From Onchidella celtica (Eukaryota; Mollusca; Gastropoda; Systellommatophora; Onchidiidae): DNA of 64,000 bases. A model generated the notes under the pieces. That model saw only the letters and a list, made by a program, of their open reading frames with translations, ran no database searches and was not told the DNA's origin. The translations under genes and the position numbers were made by a program. Positions 63,383-64,000 of this stretch are shown here, in pieces. The stretch lies in assembly GCA_963931925.1 (NCBI GenBank), contig OZ007567.1, positions 89,880,998 through 89,944,997 on the forward strand. The letters run 5' to 3'. Position 1 is the first letter of the stretch. Each line of letters opens with the position of its first letter.

Positions 63383-63575
63383 AGATGGATGGATGGATGG
63401 ATGGGTGATGGGTGGGTGGGTGGGTGGGTGGATGGATGGATAGATGGATGGATGGATGGATGGATGGATGGACGGATGGGGCGGATGGATGGATGGACGG
63501 ATGTAGTTTGGATGGATGGATGGTTGGATGGGTGGCTAGATGAATGGATGGACGGACCGATGGTGGACAGATGGA
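63383..63575. repeat. (GGAT)n tetranucleotide array
   Basis: About 190 bases of GGAT with GGGT, GGAC and TAGT variants. It yields Trp-Met-Asp-Gly repeats in one strand's frames and Ile-His-Pro-Ser in the other, which are not proteins. Confidence 0.96.
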
Positions 63576-64000
63576 TTTTACAGATAATGCTGGCGCTGGG
63601 GTCGTGTTAGTGTGAAAAATGAATCTACATGTATATTGACGTTTTTCTTTGTTAATTCTGGGTAAAACATTATGCATCATACAGTTTTTTTACATGTTGA
63701 TGTGGGTCCCAGACATAAGCTAGAACAGAAAATCCGGGAGATGCACTTGTAATTGTGTGTATGGCATTTGAGTTTAGGCATCAGAGATCTGTCCAGACAC
63801 AGATTTGTCAAAGGAAGGCAGACTTGCATGCATAAAAAGGATGTCCATCATCCACAGAAAAAAGACATAAGAAGACATTTGGCATAAAAGGTAAATCATT
63901 TGAATAGAATGACATAAATCGTTGGTGATCGGAAAAATGTCAAGCGGAAAAAAGTCAAGGGAAAAAAAACGGCGGATGCAAAGATGCGACTTTAGGAGCA
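63576..64000. other. Unassigned AT-rich end of window
   Basis: No feature recognised. Confidence 0.4.

Overview
This is a non-coding, repeat-rich window of an invertebrate nuclear genome. AT-rich intergenic DNA, abundant (CT)n, (GA)n and poly-C/poly-G tracts, tRNA-derived SINEs, TA-flanked MITEs, a hAT relic and an RTE-like LINE with an APE endonuclease and C-terminal zinc finger together suggest a lophotrochozoan, most likely a marine mollusc (perhaps a gastropod). That assignment rests on repeat style and is not proven. I found no host protein-coding gene that I can defend, and no rRNA, tRNA gene, CRISPR array or operon-like block.

The only convincing long coding region is the LINE at 9.1-12.9 kb. 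It has an uninterrupted 1043-codon endonuclease/reverse transcriptase ORF and sits between two perfect 12-bp target-site duplications, so it looks like a recent and possibly full-length insertion. A second LINE of the same type at 31.9-32.3 kb is 5'-truncated to its last ~80 codons and also lies between perfect 12-bp duplications. Both end in a 5-bp-stem, 4-nt-loop hairpin a few bases before a short microsatellite tail. The sequences differ but the shape is the same, which points to a conserved RNA signal at the 3' end.

Non-autonomous elements fill much of the rest. There is a hAT-type MITE (2.5-2.9 kb). A 1.3-kb unit is bounded by 93-bp inverted repeats that match at 92 of 93 positions (6.5-7.8 kb). 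A 262-bp MITE family has three copies (16.4, 19.9 and 45.8 kb). Two hairpin-type elements lie at 23.2 and 39.5 kb, and an inverted repeat at 42.9 kb. A modular tRNA-headed SINE family has four copies (25.0, 30.8, 41.1 and 50.7 kb) that share a head and middle but carry two different tails. A retroposon-like unit is tandemly duplicated with its internal (CT)n tract at 34.9-36.0 kb.

Tandem repeats are the third major component: a 28-bp minisatellite (4.0-4.4 kb), long (GA)n/(CT)n tracts (13.5, 21.0, 21.8, 31.4, 33.0, 34.2, 35.0 and 35.4 kb), (ACTC)n (14.4 kb), (CATT)n (36.2 kb), a trinucleotide cruciform-like block (41.6 kb), (GT)n (54.4 kb) and (GGAT)n (63.4 kb). Stretches between these are described as unassigned. 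A few weak splice-site or CpG-rich signals are listed as findings, not annotated as genes.
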